Origin: Adineta steineri
Taxonomy: Eukaryota > Rotifera > Eurotatoria > Adinetida > Adinetidae
Assembly (NCBI GenBank): GCA_905250115.1
Contig: CAJNOI010000046.1
Span: 107,729-171,728 of the forward strand
Direction: 5' to 3'
Length of the DNA stretch: 64,000 nucleotides
The notes under the pieces were generated by a model. The model saw only the letters and a program-made list of their open reading frames with translations. It was not told where the DNA came from and searched no databases. Below are positions 34,098-44,575 of the stretch, one piece after another. The position numbers and the translations under genes are program-made. Every line of letters begins with the position of its first letter. The stretch's first letter is position 1.

Positions 34098-36406
34098 AAA
34101 ATCAAGATAGTGAATCTCGCAAACTATGGTTTACAGGACAAGGCATTACCACTTCTAGCTGATGCATTACGCAACAATACAGTAACTATTATTTATTCTT
34201 CAAATATGTTGTCTATCGCTAATTTCTACTCTGTCATTGTAGACACTTACTACACTAAAACTTGGTTCAAACGGCCTTGGAACGGTAAAGGTGAAATATT
34301 TAGCTGATGCATTACGAACAAATACAGTAACTATTATATACCATTCATCTATGTTAGTTATCACCTGCCTGTGATGTTTCATTATAGGTACTTACCACAC
34401 TGAATCTTGCCTCAAATCGCATTGGAGAGAGAGGAGTACAACACTTAGCTAATGCATTACGAACAAATACAGTAACTGTTATTTATTGTTCATGCATGTC
34501 GTTTATTACCTATCTGTACTCTTTCATCGTAGACACTTACTACATTGAATCTTCAGGATAATGGCCTTGGACACTTAGGAGCACAATATTTAGCTGATGC
34601 GTTACGAAATAAAACAGTAATTATCATTTACTCTTCATGTCTCTCGTTGATTATCTATCTGTATCTTTTCATTATAGGCACTAACCACACTAGATTTTTC
34701 TAGCAATAACATCGGAGATGAAGGAGCTCAACATCTAGGCGATGCATTATGGAATAACACAGTGACTATCATTTACTCTTCGTCTGCCTCTTTTGGCACT
34801 TATCTGTATCTCTTTCATTGCAGACACTAACTACACTAAATCTCTCAAATAATAAAATTGGAGGCGTCGGAGCACAACATCTTGGAAATGCATTACTAAA
34901 TAGAGCAGTAATTATCATTTATTCTTCATGTATCTCATTTATCACATATATGCACTCTTTCATTTTAGATGCTTACCACACTAAATCTTTCCAACAATAA
35001 CATCGGAGACGAAGGAGCACAATATCTTGGCAACGGGTTATGGAATAATACAGTGACTATCATTGATTCTTTATCTGACTTGGTTATCATTTATCTACAT
35101 CTTTTCATTGTAGACACTTACCGAACTAGATCTTCGTAGTAATAATATCAGAGAGAAAGGAGCACAACATCTAGCTGATGCATTACAGAATAATTCAGTA
35201 ATTGAAATTTATTCTTCGTCTGTATCATCGATCACGTGTTTATACTCTTTCATTGTAGATGCTTACCACAATAAATCTTTACTTTAATAAAATCGGCGAC
35301 ATGGGAGCACAGCATTTTGCTAATGCATTACGAAATAATGCAGTAATTATTATTTACTCTTGAGATATTTTATTTATTACCTATTTGTGCTCTTATATTG
35401 TAGACACTTACAGAACTACATCTTCGAAGCAATGAAATTCGAGACAAAGGAGCACAAGACATAGCGAATGCATTACGAGATAATATAGTAATTGTCATTT
35501 ATTCATCACGTGTTTATACTCTTCCATTGTAGACACTAACCACACTAGATCTTGCATATAGTCGTGTCGGAGGCCCAAGTACAAAAATTCTAGCTGATAT
35601 ATTACGGAATAGTACAGTAGTTATCATTTATTCTTCGTCTATCTCGTACATCACCTGTTTGTACTGTTTTTTTTGTAGACACTTACTACAGTAATGTTTG
35701 ACAACAATGAAATCGGAGACGAAGGAGTACAATATATAGTGGATGCATTACTGAATAATATGGTAACTATCATTTACTCTTTATGTTTATTGTTTATCAC
35801 CTACCTGTACTCTTTTATTGAAGACACTTACTACACTAAATCTCGCATCCAATAAAATTGGAGACGAAGGAGCACAACAGTTGGCTACTTTATTACGGAC
35901 TAGCACAGTAACTACTGTTCAGTCTTAATTTGTTCCATAGATCATTTATCTCTATACCCCTTCATTGCAGATACTTACTGAACTAAATCTCTCAGCTAAT
36001 AAAATTGAAGACGAAGGAGCACAACATTTGGCTACTTTATTACGGACTAGCACAGTAACTACTATTCAGTCTTAACTTGTTCCATAGATCATTTATCTCT
36101 ATACCCTTTCATTGCAGATACTTACTAAACTAGATCTCGCACACAATAAAATTGAAGATGTGGGAGCACAGGAGATAGCTAATGCATTACAAAACAATAC
36201 AGTAATTATCATTTCCCTTTCATTTATGTCATTTTTCATCTGCCTATAATTTTTTATTGTAGACACTTAGAAAACTAAGTCTTATAGGCAATAATATCGG
36301 CGACGAAGGTGGACGACATCTACTTAATCTATCACGAAATAATACAGTGACTATTATTTATTCTTCATTTATCTCATATATTATCTCTCTGTGCTCTTTC
36401 ATTTAG
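34098..36406 (+). repeat. Tandem array of ~145-bp units, each an 84-bp exon plus a 61-bp intron
   Basis: Introns are homologous to one another as well as the exons: most read GTAAYTATYATTTAYTCTTC ... CTTTCATTGTAG. The genomic unit, not just the coding repeat, was therefore duplicated. The units at 35824-35970 and 35971-36117 are nearly identical, including a 63-bp intron, and mark the youngest duplication. The intron at 35488-35532 has lost 16 bp relative to its neighbour at 35198-35258. Confidence 0.85.
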
Positions 36407-36508
36407 ACACTTATCGAAATATATATTAAGTACAATAGAATTGGAAACCTGGTGGAAGATGAGATTGATAAATATGCTGAACGAAATAGAAAAATGGCAC
36501 TATCATAA
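34098..36508 (+). CDS. Leucine-rich repeat protein built from 17 one-repeat exons
   Basis: Sixteen exons of exactly 84 bp, each coding one 28-residue ribonuclease-inhibitor-type LRR (consensus LTTLNLSxNxIGDEGAQHLA then DALRNNT). They are followed by a 102-bp last exon ending at TAA 36506-36508. Exon starts: 34098, 34243, 34388, 34533, 34678, 34824, 34969, 35114, 35259, 35404, 35533, 35679, 35824, 35971, 36118, 36263, 36407. All introns are phase 0, begin GTAA or GTGA, end in AG and are 45-63 bp long (mostly 61). Such LRRs form curved protein-binding scaffolds (NLR receptors, F-box/LRR proteins, RNH1). No effector domain is seen in the window; the 5' start is not resolved and may involve the F-box exon at 32136. 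Confidence 0.8.
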
Positions 36509-36512
36509 ATAT

Positions 36513-36565
36513 TGATTGGGTTTGAGTGTGATCCTTATATATTCCATACTCACTCTCAACCTAGT
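36513..36565. repeat. GT/AC imperfect palindrome just behind the LRR gene stop
   Basis: Starts within 10 bp of the LRR stop codon: TGGGTTTGAGTGTG, then a short AT spacer, then CATACTCACTCTCAACCTA. Member of the dispersed family. Confidence 0.6.
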
Positions 36566-36877
36566 TTTTATCGTTATTGATTATGTTATTAATAAAGTAG
36601 AATCTCCAGAATTAAAAAAACATAAAATTAATTTAATATATTTCTCTTAATGTAAGATTAAATTGAAGTACGTATATATAATGATTTATTAAATGAGCTT
36701 GTTGAACATAAACAACAAAGAACATGTGTGTCAAATAATTAAAAATGGGAAATGTACGTTCTTATGACACGATCTATCTTAAAAAAAGAAGATAGACTTC
36801 ATTAAAATTCTCGTAGCTCAAAGAAATCTTTCATAATTTAACTTCATTCCATTAAATACAAGATATTCATTAAAAAA

Positions 36878-37846
36878 ATGGATTTAAACATAATATATAT
36901 TGAAAATATTTCACATTATATATCTAAGTATACATTTCTATTCTATTTAATATTTGGTAATATTGGAAATATATTAAAAACATTATTTTTTCTGCAACAA
37001 CCTCTTAAATCATGCCCATGCACAATATATATTCTTTGTGCTACCATAAGTCATTTTTTTACTCTTAATAATATTCCATTATTAAATTTATTATCAAACG
37101 ATCGGATTATTATTGGTTTTGGACAGACATCAAATAAAACGATAGTAGAAAATTTATTTATTCCGTCACAATATTCAATAAAAATGTGTCAAATTCGAAT
37201 TTATTTTCATATGTGGAGTTCAAATTTTTCACTTCAAGTTCTTGTATTTGCATCAATTAATCGTTTTTGTATGTGTTTAAAAAAGAAAAATCAAAAACAA
37301 TATTTAAGTAATTTCTTTTGTTCTCTTTCATCAGCATATATTATCTGTATAGTAATATGTATTATTTGGGCTTTAATTTCTCTTCATTATTTAATGGATT
37401 TTGCTATTTCGAATAATTATTGTGCACCAAAAAATATTTTTATATGGGGAATAAAATTTTCAAGTATATATCTTTGTCAATCAATTTTACTGATTATTTT
37501 TGGTATTTTAACAATTATTTATAGACAAAAACGTACTATATTTATTCGTCGTAATGAACCATATGAACGTCATCCTGTTGAAACACAACTTACATCAATG
37601 ATTATAACTGAAATAATTCTTGTTATACTATCATCTTTACCTTATACAATCTATATAATTTATCGATTAATAACAATAGAAAGAAATCGTAATTCAATTG
37701 ATATAATGTATGAAAATATTATTGAACGATTAATACGATTAACAATATTTTTTGAAGCAAGTTGTGGATTTTATATTTATTTATTTACATTAACATCATT
37801 AAAAAAACGATTTCTTCATATTTTACGACGAAAATTAAGGCATTAG
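36878..37846 (+). CDS. Rhodopsin-like 7TM receptor, single exon
   Basis: 322 aa with seven hydrophobic segments. The N-terminus is short (ENISHYISKYTFLF begins TM1). Cys in QYSIKMCQIRIYF before TM3 and in NNYCAPKN in the second extracellular loop could form the usual disulfide. The DRY position reads S-I-N-R-F after TM3, and TM7 ends FYIYLFTLTSLKKRF in place of NPxxY. It is intronless, like the receptor at 8601, and fits the orphan receptor expansions of bdelloids. The start is the ATG directly before a hydrophobic N-terminus. Confidence 0.8.
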   Translation: MDLNIIYIENISHYISKYTFLFYLIFGNIGNILKTLFFLQQPLKSCPCTIYILCATISHFFTLNNIPLLNLLSNDRIIIGFGQTSNKTIVENLFIPSQYSIKMCQIRIYFHMWSSNFSLQVLVFASINRFCMCLKKKNQKQYLSNFFCSLSSAYIICIVICIIWALISLHYLMDFAISNNYCAPKNIFIWGIKFSSIYLCQSILLIIFGILTIIYRQKRTIFIRRNEPYERHPVETQLTSMIITEIILVILSSLPYTIYIIYRLITIERNRNSIDIMYENIIERLIRLTIFFEASCGFYIYLFTLTSLKKRFLHILRRKLRH

Positions 37847-37932
37847 ATGAAGTACTATTTATATATCACTTTAATTACGGTAATTTTTATTTGTTTACAT
37901 AAATTTTACATACAAAAGTATTTTTTCTTTAA

Positions 37933-40287
37933 TCACATTCTTCTTTCATCATTAAAATAAAATTGTTCACTTTCTTCATTTTGAATACGATTTCTCAATG
38001 TTTGTAATGTACTATTATAATTCGATGATGATGATGAACGTTGACGTTTAACTTCTGTTATTGTTGGTGAATCTAATGAACGTTTTTCTGATTGAGTTGA
38101 TGTTAATCCTGTTAGTTGTTTTATCTTTTGAATATAATGAATACGATAATTCTTAGCAAGAGATACTATTGTTGGATGACGAGGATGAGATGTTGAAGTT
38201 TCCTCTGATAGATTATTTGAATTTGCTGGTAAATCACTAGAATATTAAAAAAACGAATTTTTCTTATTATTTATCTTATTGAGGTTATTACGTAGGATTC
38301 GTTATCTGACTATTAATTTCTTCAAGTGTAACTTGTTCTTCAGTTTCATCTGCTGATGGACTATTTCTTGATGAAAGATCATCATCATCATCATCATCAG
38401 TTGAATCAATAATAGATGATAAATCATCGCTATCACTATCATCTAGAATAAACCAAGACAAAAAAAAAATCAATCGAAAAAATAAACCTTTAAAACAAAC
38501 CATCACTGATATCATCATCATCCATATGGCCATGCCTAAGTTCACGTTGAAGGAGTGAATCAAAAAATGCGAGCATACGTTTATCTTCATCATATCGTTC
38601 CACTGATGAATCATGATGTACAGAACCTGATTCTAATACAGCACGAAGATAATCCCGATGTGTATACATTTCTTGTCGTCCATTGAATTTAGTATTATTA
38701 GTAATATTATTACGAGTACGATATGGTGTCCACATCTAGACTAAATTTACGTAAATCTATTCTTGAAATTCTTTAAAATTGTTTCAATCGGAAAATCATA
38801 CTTTGATAATTTTTTCAACGCCACTTGATACTAATGTATGCATACGAGATGAATATCGAATTTGATTAACAACAGATCGATGTCCAGACAAAATCATATG
38901 AGCATTCCATACAAAATGATCTATTCATTTATAAAATTTTCTCAAATACAAAAATAAAACAAAATACCTGAATTTAAATGTGAACGAGATTGACATTGCA
39001 CTGTATCTATTCAATCAAATTTTGTAACGATTATAATTATGGAAGTCTCTTACCTTCATCAGTGTCTGGTATACGCCAAATATAAACATTAAAATCATCG
39101 GAACCTGATGCAATATACTATTTTGAAAAAAAAGTAAATGTGATGTTGTATAGAAGAAAAACAATTTACTTGATCATGATCACCAACAAAGCAACCTGAC
39201 TTCATTGTACATAAATTTACATAATTGTCGGCGTCAAATTGACAAAACGCTTGTGCCTGATTGAGTTTGAAGAGTACAGGAGGCAATCGACGTCGAAGAG
39301 CATATAAGAGGCTACCATCTCTGTTAAATGTGACACTCATACCTTCAATACCATTATCATTATCATCAGTCGATATTCTACGTGTTGAACTTGTTGGTGC
39401 ACCATAACGAAGTACAGAACTAAAAGATAAATCTTATTTTCTCATACGAAAAAAAAAATGATTTACCTTTTACACAATCGAATATCATATAATTCAATGC
39501 CTTGTCGAGCATTAGCTGTAGCTACTAAACATGTTTGTTGTGGATGAAATGCACATGAATGATATGAACCATCGAATGATTCAGCAACAACAGTTGATGG
39601 TTGATCATGTTCTGCTGCCGATGAAGCAGAACGTAAATCATATAAATGAACATGACCATCTTCAGTTGCTGCTATAAATACATCATTATGTTCTGGTTGT
39701 ATAGATAGAGAATTGATTGGTGATGATTCAAGAAAAACATCAACTAATTCATCTGAATGACTACCATTCAATCCACTGAAAATAAACCATAACAATAAAA
39801 AAAAGACATTTCTAATCATTATTAACTTACTGACTTTGTTTTTCAATATCATGAACTAAAATTTGTTCATCATTCCCTTTTTTTTCAAATAAAAATTTAT
39901 AATTTAATTGAAATTTTTTTTCTTCTAATTACCTGCTGATATAATACGTTTATTTTGATTATCAAATTTAATTGAAAAAATATTACTCAAATGTGTTGCA
40001 TTTAATACTATTGGTGAACAATTTGTTTGATTAAACAGTGTTTCACCCATATTCCATATAAGTACTCGTTTATCATCACCACCTGATGCAAGAAAAAGAC
40101 CATCCGAAGAAAAATCAAGTGCATTTACACAACCAGAATGACCTTTCCCATCTTGACAATACAATTTTGAATATGAATCGAAACGATTTTGTAAATATTT
40201 CGATCGATTATAATTCCAATGATTATATCTCAATGCTTCATTACGTAGATGATGAATTATATTAAATGATTTATATCGATCTGTCAT
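37933..40287 (-). CDS. DCAF5: DCAF5-like WD40 protein (CUL4-DDB1 substrate receptor)
   Basis: Ten exons join in frame to 621 aa: 39933-40287, 39831-39876, 39467-39775, 39170-39419, 39054-39117, 38968-39000, 38802-38920, 38501-38735, 38292-38442 and 37933-38236. WD40 blades are visible (GHSGCVNALDFSSDGLFLAS, DKRVLIWN, VHLYDLR, IELYDIR, YIASGSDDFNVYIWRIP, GHRSVVNQIRYS, VEKIIK-MWTPYR). The family signature LRRRLPPVLF-KLN, with CTMKSGCFVGDHDQ downstream, matches DCAF5/WDR22, as does DKRMLAFFDSLLQREL after the propeller. In known biology DCAF5 recruits substrates to the CRL4 ubiquitin ligase. The C-terminal tail is acidic and low-complexity (a run of Asp from GAT repeats) and shorter than in vertebrates. 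The stop is TGA at 37933-37935. Confidence 0.9.
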
Positions 40288-40379
40288 TTTAATCTAAAAA
40301 TGCCATAAACATCGATAAGATATTGTTAAGTAAAACAAAAGAGCAAAAAAAGAAAAAACGAGAAAAATAAATATCAAGT
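40288..40379 (-). promoter_or_regulatory. Intercistronic region with candidate spliced-leader acceptor for DCAF5
   Basis: Only 92 bp separate the KISH stop codon from the DCAF5 ATG on the same strand. The spacer carries a T-rich tract (TTTTTCTCGTTTTTTCTTTT) and then GGCATTTTTAG|ATTAAA directly before the ATG, that is, a splice acceptor without a donor in front of it. Bdelloids are known to trans-splice a leader RNA onto many mRNAs, so this fits an operon with trans-splicing of the second gene. No promoter-like element was recognised here. Confidence 0.55.
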
Positions 40380-40704
40380 CTATTGCCAAAAGAGTACACT
40401 TAGTGCCATTCCAAGACAAAATATTGATACATATTGACTTTTGCGTTGACCAATTCTTGCAAATTTCCAAAATGTACCACGAAATCTAAAACAAGAAAAT
40501 AAATAAATATTTCAAAATCCTTCTAAATATATTTCAAACCCTGTTTTATATCGGTTGAGTAATTTTGGATAAAAATCATGTATATAAGTACATGTACAAA
40601 TTAAAAGAAGTATAACAACCAGTAGACTTTGAAAGTTAAATAAAGCGGACTAAAATAAAAAATAATCTATTTATTAATATAGTTATTAAATGAATAAATA
40701 CCAT
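40380..40704 (-). CDS. TMEM167A: KISH/TMEM167A, small Golgi membrane protein
   Basis: Three coding exons: the ATG alone (40702-40704, followed by GTATTT), 40540-40649 and 40380-40485. Together they give 72 aa, the same length as vertebrate KISH-A. The sequence begins [11 protein letters not shown] and continues [33 protein letters not shown] and a C-terminal membrane segment ending VLFWQ, matching KISH-A from end to end. In known biology it is a two-pass membrane protein needed for secretory pathway function. A TTTATTTTAG acceptor 33 bp upstream of the ATG may receive a leader or a 5' UTR exon. It is the upstream partner of DCAF5. Confidence 0.9.
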
Positions 40705-41019
40705 CGTTTCTCAATGAGAGTAATTGTTTGATCAATCTAAAATAAAATAAATATAGTTATATTAACAAGCAAGCAGGCTACGTTTCAAATCATTCATTGG
40801 ATTATTTTATGGAATAAAGCGACATCTATGAAAATTATTAAAAAATCTTTTAAAAATTAGAAATAAATATTTTTCTGAATAAAATATTAAATTTATTTTT
40901 ATTAAAATTAGTTTTTAAAGGTTAAAATAACTATGAAATATTAGGAGGCAATTAAGCGGTTATAGTGCCAATAATCCTAATGAGTTTATATTATTCTTGA
41001 ACAAATTCAAATCTCAATA

Positions 41020-41946
41020 ATGTTAAATTTATATAATGGTACAGTAATAACAAATAATCGAAAATTACAATTTTTATTTGAAAATAAATTATCAACAGAT
41101 GATAAAGTACCAAAAACAGGTCGAATTTTACGAAATAAAATATTTGTTATTGGCTTTCCACCAAATGTATGAATAAATGATTTTTATTTACTTGATTGCA
41201 TTTAATCTATGTATATATATATAGTGTACTGAGATTGATTTGGAAAAATTCTTTTCAAATTTTGGTTTAGTACGTGAAACTCGAATTGTTAAAGATGAAA
41301 ATGGAATAACGAAAGGGTATTTTTTTTCCTCGATACCAAGAATATTTCATATAAATTTTCTTTGTATAGATATGCATTTATTACTTTTGTAAAAGAACGT
41401 TCAGTAATGCATGCGCTTGAGTATCGAGTGAGTTTTTAATTGATTAAAAATATTCTTTCTAAAAAGAAAAGCTCTATTAGGGACCGATTTATTTTATGGA
41501 TAGAAAATTATCAATTAATCCAGCTGTTAAAAAACAAAATCAATTCATTCAAACCGATCGATGTTTATCATCATCAACAAGTATTGATACACCATCTGAT
41601 ATATCATATTCATCAACAAATCTCAATGCTCCTCCAATCAATCAAACAACTATACATCATTATTATAATACTGATTCACAACCATATTTTCATTATAATA
41701 TGCCATCACATCCAGTTTATTGTACATCCGGATCAGGTCCTATTTGGCATCAATATTTTTCAACAACAACTAATTATCCAGTATGTGTTTTATAGTAATA
41801 ATGAAGATGATATGACTTATATTTGATTCTTTTCTTAGCCGTGTAGTTATTTCCCAATGGGTAATAACAGTAATGGGTATCCAATAGTATCCCAAATAAA
41901 TGGAAATATTTACCATAATTCGATATACACATATTCCTGCAAGTAA
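41020..41946 (+). CDS. BOULE/DAZ-like RNA-binding protein
   Basis: Five exons (41020-41166, 41225-41316, 41370-41427, 41481-41780, 41839-41946) join in frame to 234 aa. Residues about 38-115 form an RRM. The RNP2-like strand is IFVIGFPP; then CTEIDLEKFFSNFGLVRETR, GITKGYAFITF as RNP1 and RKLSINPAVKKQ after it. The last motif, together with the spacing, is characteristic of the BOULE/DAZ family (L-x-[IL]-x-P-A-[VI]-[RK]-K-Q). The tail is rich in S, T, Y, Q and P, with a PYFHYNMPSHPVY segment resembling a degenerate DAZ repeat. In other animals these proteins bind 3' UTRs and promote translation in meiotic germ cells. The splice joints are supported by frame and by continuity of the RRM. Confidence 0.8.
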
Positions 41947-42461
41947 TAAAATATTTCAATAAATTTATAATTTCTAGTTGATATCAGTCATTTTGATTTT
42001 CTATTTTCACAATTGTACTAACATTTTTTTCTTCTTATTATTATTTTCAAGAAAAAAAAAAGTATAAATTCTTGTTTTTCTTTTTTTTGTTTAATTTTCA
42101 TAATATGTCATTTTCTTTTTTGAGTTTGTATATATATGTATGTATATCTTTAGATATTTCTTTTCTTCTTGTTTATTTCAGTATTAAGATTTCGAATAGT
42201 CAGATTGTTTAATTATATGTGTAAAACAGATGTTCTCTTGTGTTTAATATTTTGTTGTGTATATCTGATCATATAATATATTTGTTTAGTAAGACTAGTT
42301 AGTAAAATAAAAGTATGACTTTCTTCAACACCTTTACATTTAATAATCTCTTATCACAATAGAATTGTTTGCCTATGTGGTTAACAAATGTTTCTTTTTT
42401 TTAATATTCTTATCTTTCTATAGTGGCTCGAAGTGACTAAAAGGAGAAAAAAAAATATAAG

Positions 42462-43091
42462 ATGGTTCAGATTTGTATTGAAGATCCTCCATATTTATTT
42501 ACAATTCGTTTAACAACATATGAAGCATTTATTCAAGCTATTGTTAGTCGTGTAGGTACGACGAAAATCTTGCCAATATCTTATTTTGATCGAATAAAAA
42601 ATACATTTATTCAAATCAATGGTGAAAATATCGAACCACTTCGACGTAAAACTCATTTCAAAATTCGTTTAGGTAGATTAGAATCAGTACCATATGAAGG
42701 TGAATTAAATAATGAAGGAGAAAAACATGGTCAAGGAATGTATCGATGGCAAAATGGTCGAACATATGTTGGAGAATGGTATAAAAATCAAATGGAAGGT
42801 GATGGGGTTGAATTATGGCCAAATGGATCAAGATATCAAGGACAATTTAAAGCAAATAAAAGACATGGTCAAGGAACTTTTACATGGGCAGACGGTCGAC
42901 AATATATAGGAGAATATCGTAATGATTATCGACATGGTTATGGTGTATGTACATTCCCAAATGGATATAAATATGATGGACAATGGTATCAAGGTAAAAA
43001 ACATGGACGTGGCATTGAAATATTTCCTGATGGACATCGATATAATGGAATGTTTGAAAATGATAAAGCTATTGCACCTACATCGGAATAA
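42462..43091 (+). CDS. MORN-repeat protein
   Basis: An intronless protein of 209 aa. The first 75 residues show no recognised domain. From about residue 73 on there are six MORN repeats of 23 residues (YEGELNNEGEKHGQGMYRW, YVGEWYKNQMEGDGVELWP, YQGQFKANKRHGQGTFTW, YIGEYRNDYRHGYGVCTFP, YDGQWYQGKKHGRGIEIFP, YNGMFENDK). MORN repeats form an elongated beta sheet that serves in protein or membrane association, often in cilia and cell cortex. The precise function is unknown. It lies in tandem with the BOULE-like gene but has about 500 bp of its own upstream sequence. Confidence 0.85.
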   Translation: MVQICIEDPPYLFTIRLTTYEAFIQAIVSRVGTTKILPISYFDRIKNTFIQINGENIEPLRRKTHFKIRLGRLESVPYEGELNNEGEKHGQGMYRWQNGRTYVGEWYKNQMEGDGVELWPNGSRYQGQFKANKRHGQGTFTWADGRQYIGEYRNDYRHGYGVCTFPNGYKYDGQWYQGKKHGRGIEIFPDGHRYNGMFENDKAIAPTSE

Positions 43092-43238
43092 CTTCATATC
43101 TTTTTTTATTATAAAATATTGTTTTATACTCCGGAAAAATTATTGTCACTGTTTTCTCTGAAATAAATATGATTTTGTAATATATAATTGTTGTTAGAAT
43201 TTTTATTTAAAAAAAAGAAATTGAGTCATATAAAATCG

Positions 43239-44334
43239 TTAATTAATTTTAAGTACGGATGGTTGTGCAACATAATAAGAACAAAATTGTGTCCATGGTG
43301 AAAAATCTGATTTCGATGGATCAGTTATTGGTAAGTCTCGGTTATCTTTATTACGAACAGGAGTACCTAGAAAATAAAAATAACTATAAATCTTATTAAT
43401 TTTCGATTGTATATAGATTTACCTCCTGGTTTATGTGACCAAAAACCATTAGCATCCTAGAAAAATCAAACAAAATATTTAACAATATAGTTATATATAT
43501 ATAAATATTTTCAAACCATTCTTATCCAATGAAAGTTTGTTTCTGGCCAAATAAGTAATGCAACAAAATGTCCTTTTTCTGGTTTACCTGTTGGTAATGT
43601 TGTACCATTATAAACTAAACCATCACGAATCGATGAATTTCCCATATCTTCACATGTATTCAATGACCATTTTTTTCCACTACCTCGACCTATACAAATA
43701 AAAATCAATTCATTTCTTTATACAATTATTTACCTGGTTGTGGAAATGTATTTGTAACAATATCAGTACCATAAGCATAACAATTATTTGATGATTCTTT
43801 TGTAACGAAACATCCATTATCATCGGTTTTTGGATCATATACAGGTACTGCATCAGTACCTTTGATTGGAACATGATTACAATCAGCATTATCAGATTGT
43901 ATACTAGTAATTTCCGACATAATTTCTCCAAGATGATCTTTAACATGATGAATAATTGATGCTGAAAGATGACGACGACCTCCTAATAGTAATAAATTTT
44001 CAATTGGAGATAAACCATTAACAAAAACATATTGATTCGAAGAACAACTAATAGTAAATCCATGATAACCCATAACTCTTGTTGTTGGTTTACTTAATAA
44101 TGTATTATTATTATCATTATTGTTAAATAATGTTTCATAAGCTAATTTTTTAATTTGACTTAATTGTTTTATATCAATTTTCCAAACTGGATTTGGTGTA
44201 CCAGAGAATATATGAAGAGTAATAGATGGTTCATTACATTCTAATCCTTGTAATTTTGTTAAATGTTCTTTATTAAATTGACCATTAGTGATCGATAAGA
44301 GACAAACAAACGAAAAAAGATAATTAAATATCAT
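43239..44334 (-). CDS. Secreted protein with conserved Cys/His motifs, possible papain-like hydrolase
   Basis: Four exons (43734-44334, 43517-43689, 43423-43456, 43239-43366) join in frame to 311 aa. A signal peptide (MIFNYLFSFVCLLSITNG) is followed by a moderately conserved N-terminal half. The C-terminal half has dense motifs: N-N-C-Y-A-Y-G, TNTFPQPGRGSG, GHFVALLIWPETNFHWIRMD, GFWSHKPGGTPVRNKDN and a final TQFCSY. A Cys before a helix, a His in a GHxVAL strand and a following polar strand are the arrangement of NlpC/P60- or CHAP-type papain folds. That reading is inference only and the family is not firmly recognised. The protein is presumably extracellular. Confidence 0.7.
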
Positions 44335-44575
44335 TTGAAAACAATGTAAAGACTTGTATTACAAAACTTTTCTTTATACATTACTCTACTTACGTGCGTG
44401 TATATATATATCCTATATTTATCTGGAGAAAAATATAAAAATACGACAGATGTTTTTATTCATATAATCTTATCTAATAAGAATAACAACATAAAAATAA
44501 GTATTGTTATCAAAATTTTCGTATTTTAAAGTCACAAGATGTGATTACAGAGCAAATTGAAAATAATATTCTATA

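Noticed and set aside
34098..36508. Complete NLR immune receptor
   Set aside because: No NACHT (Walker A/B) or death-fold domain was found on this strand in the window; only the LRR part is supported.
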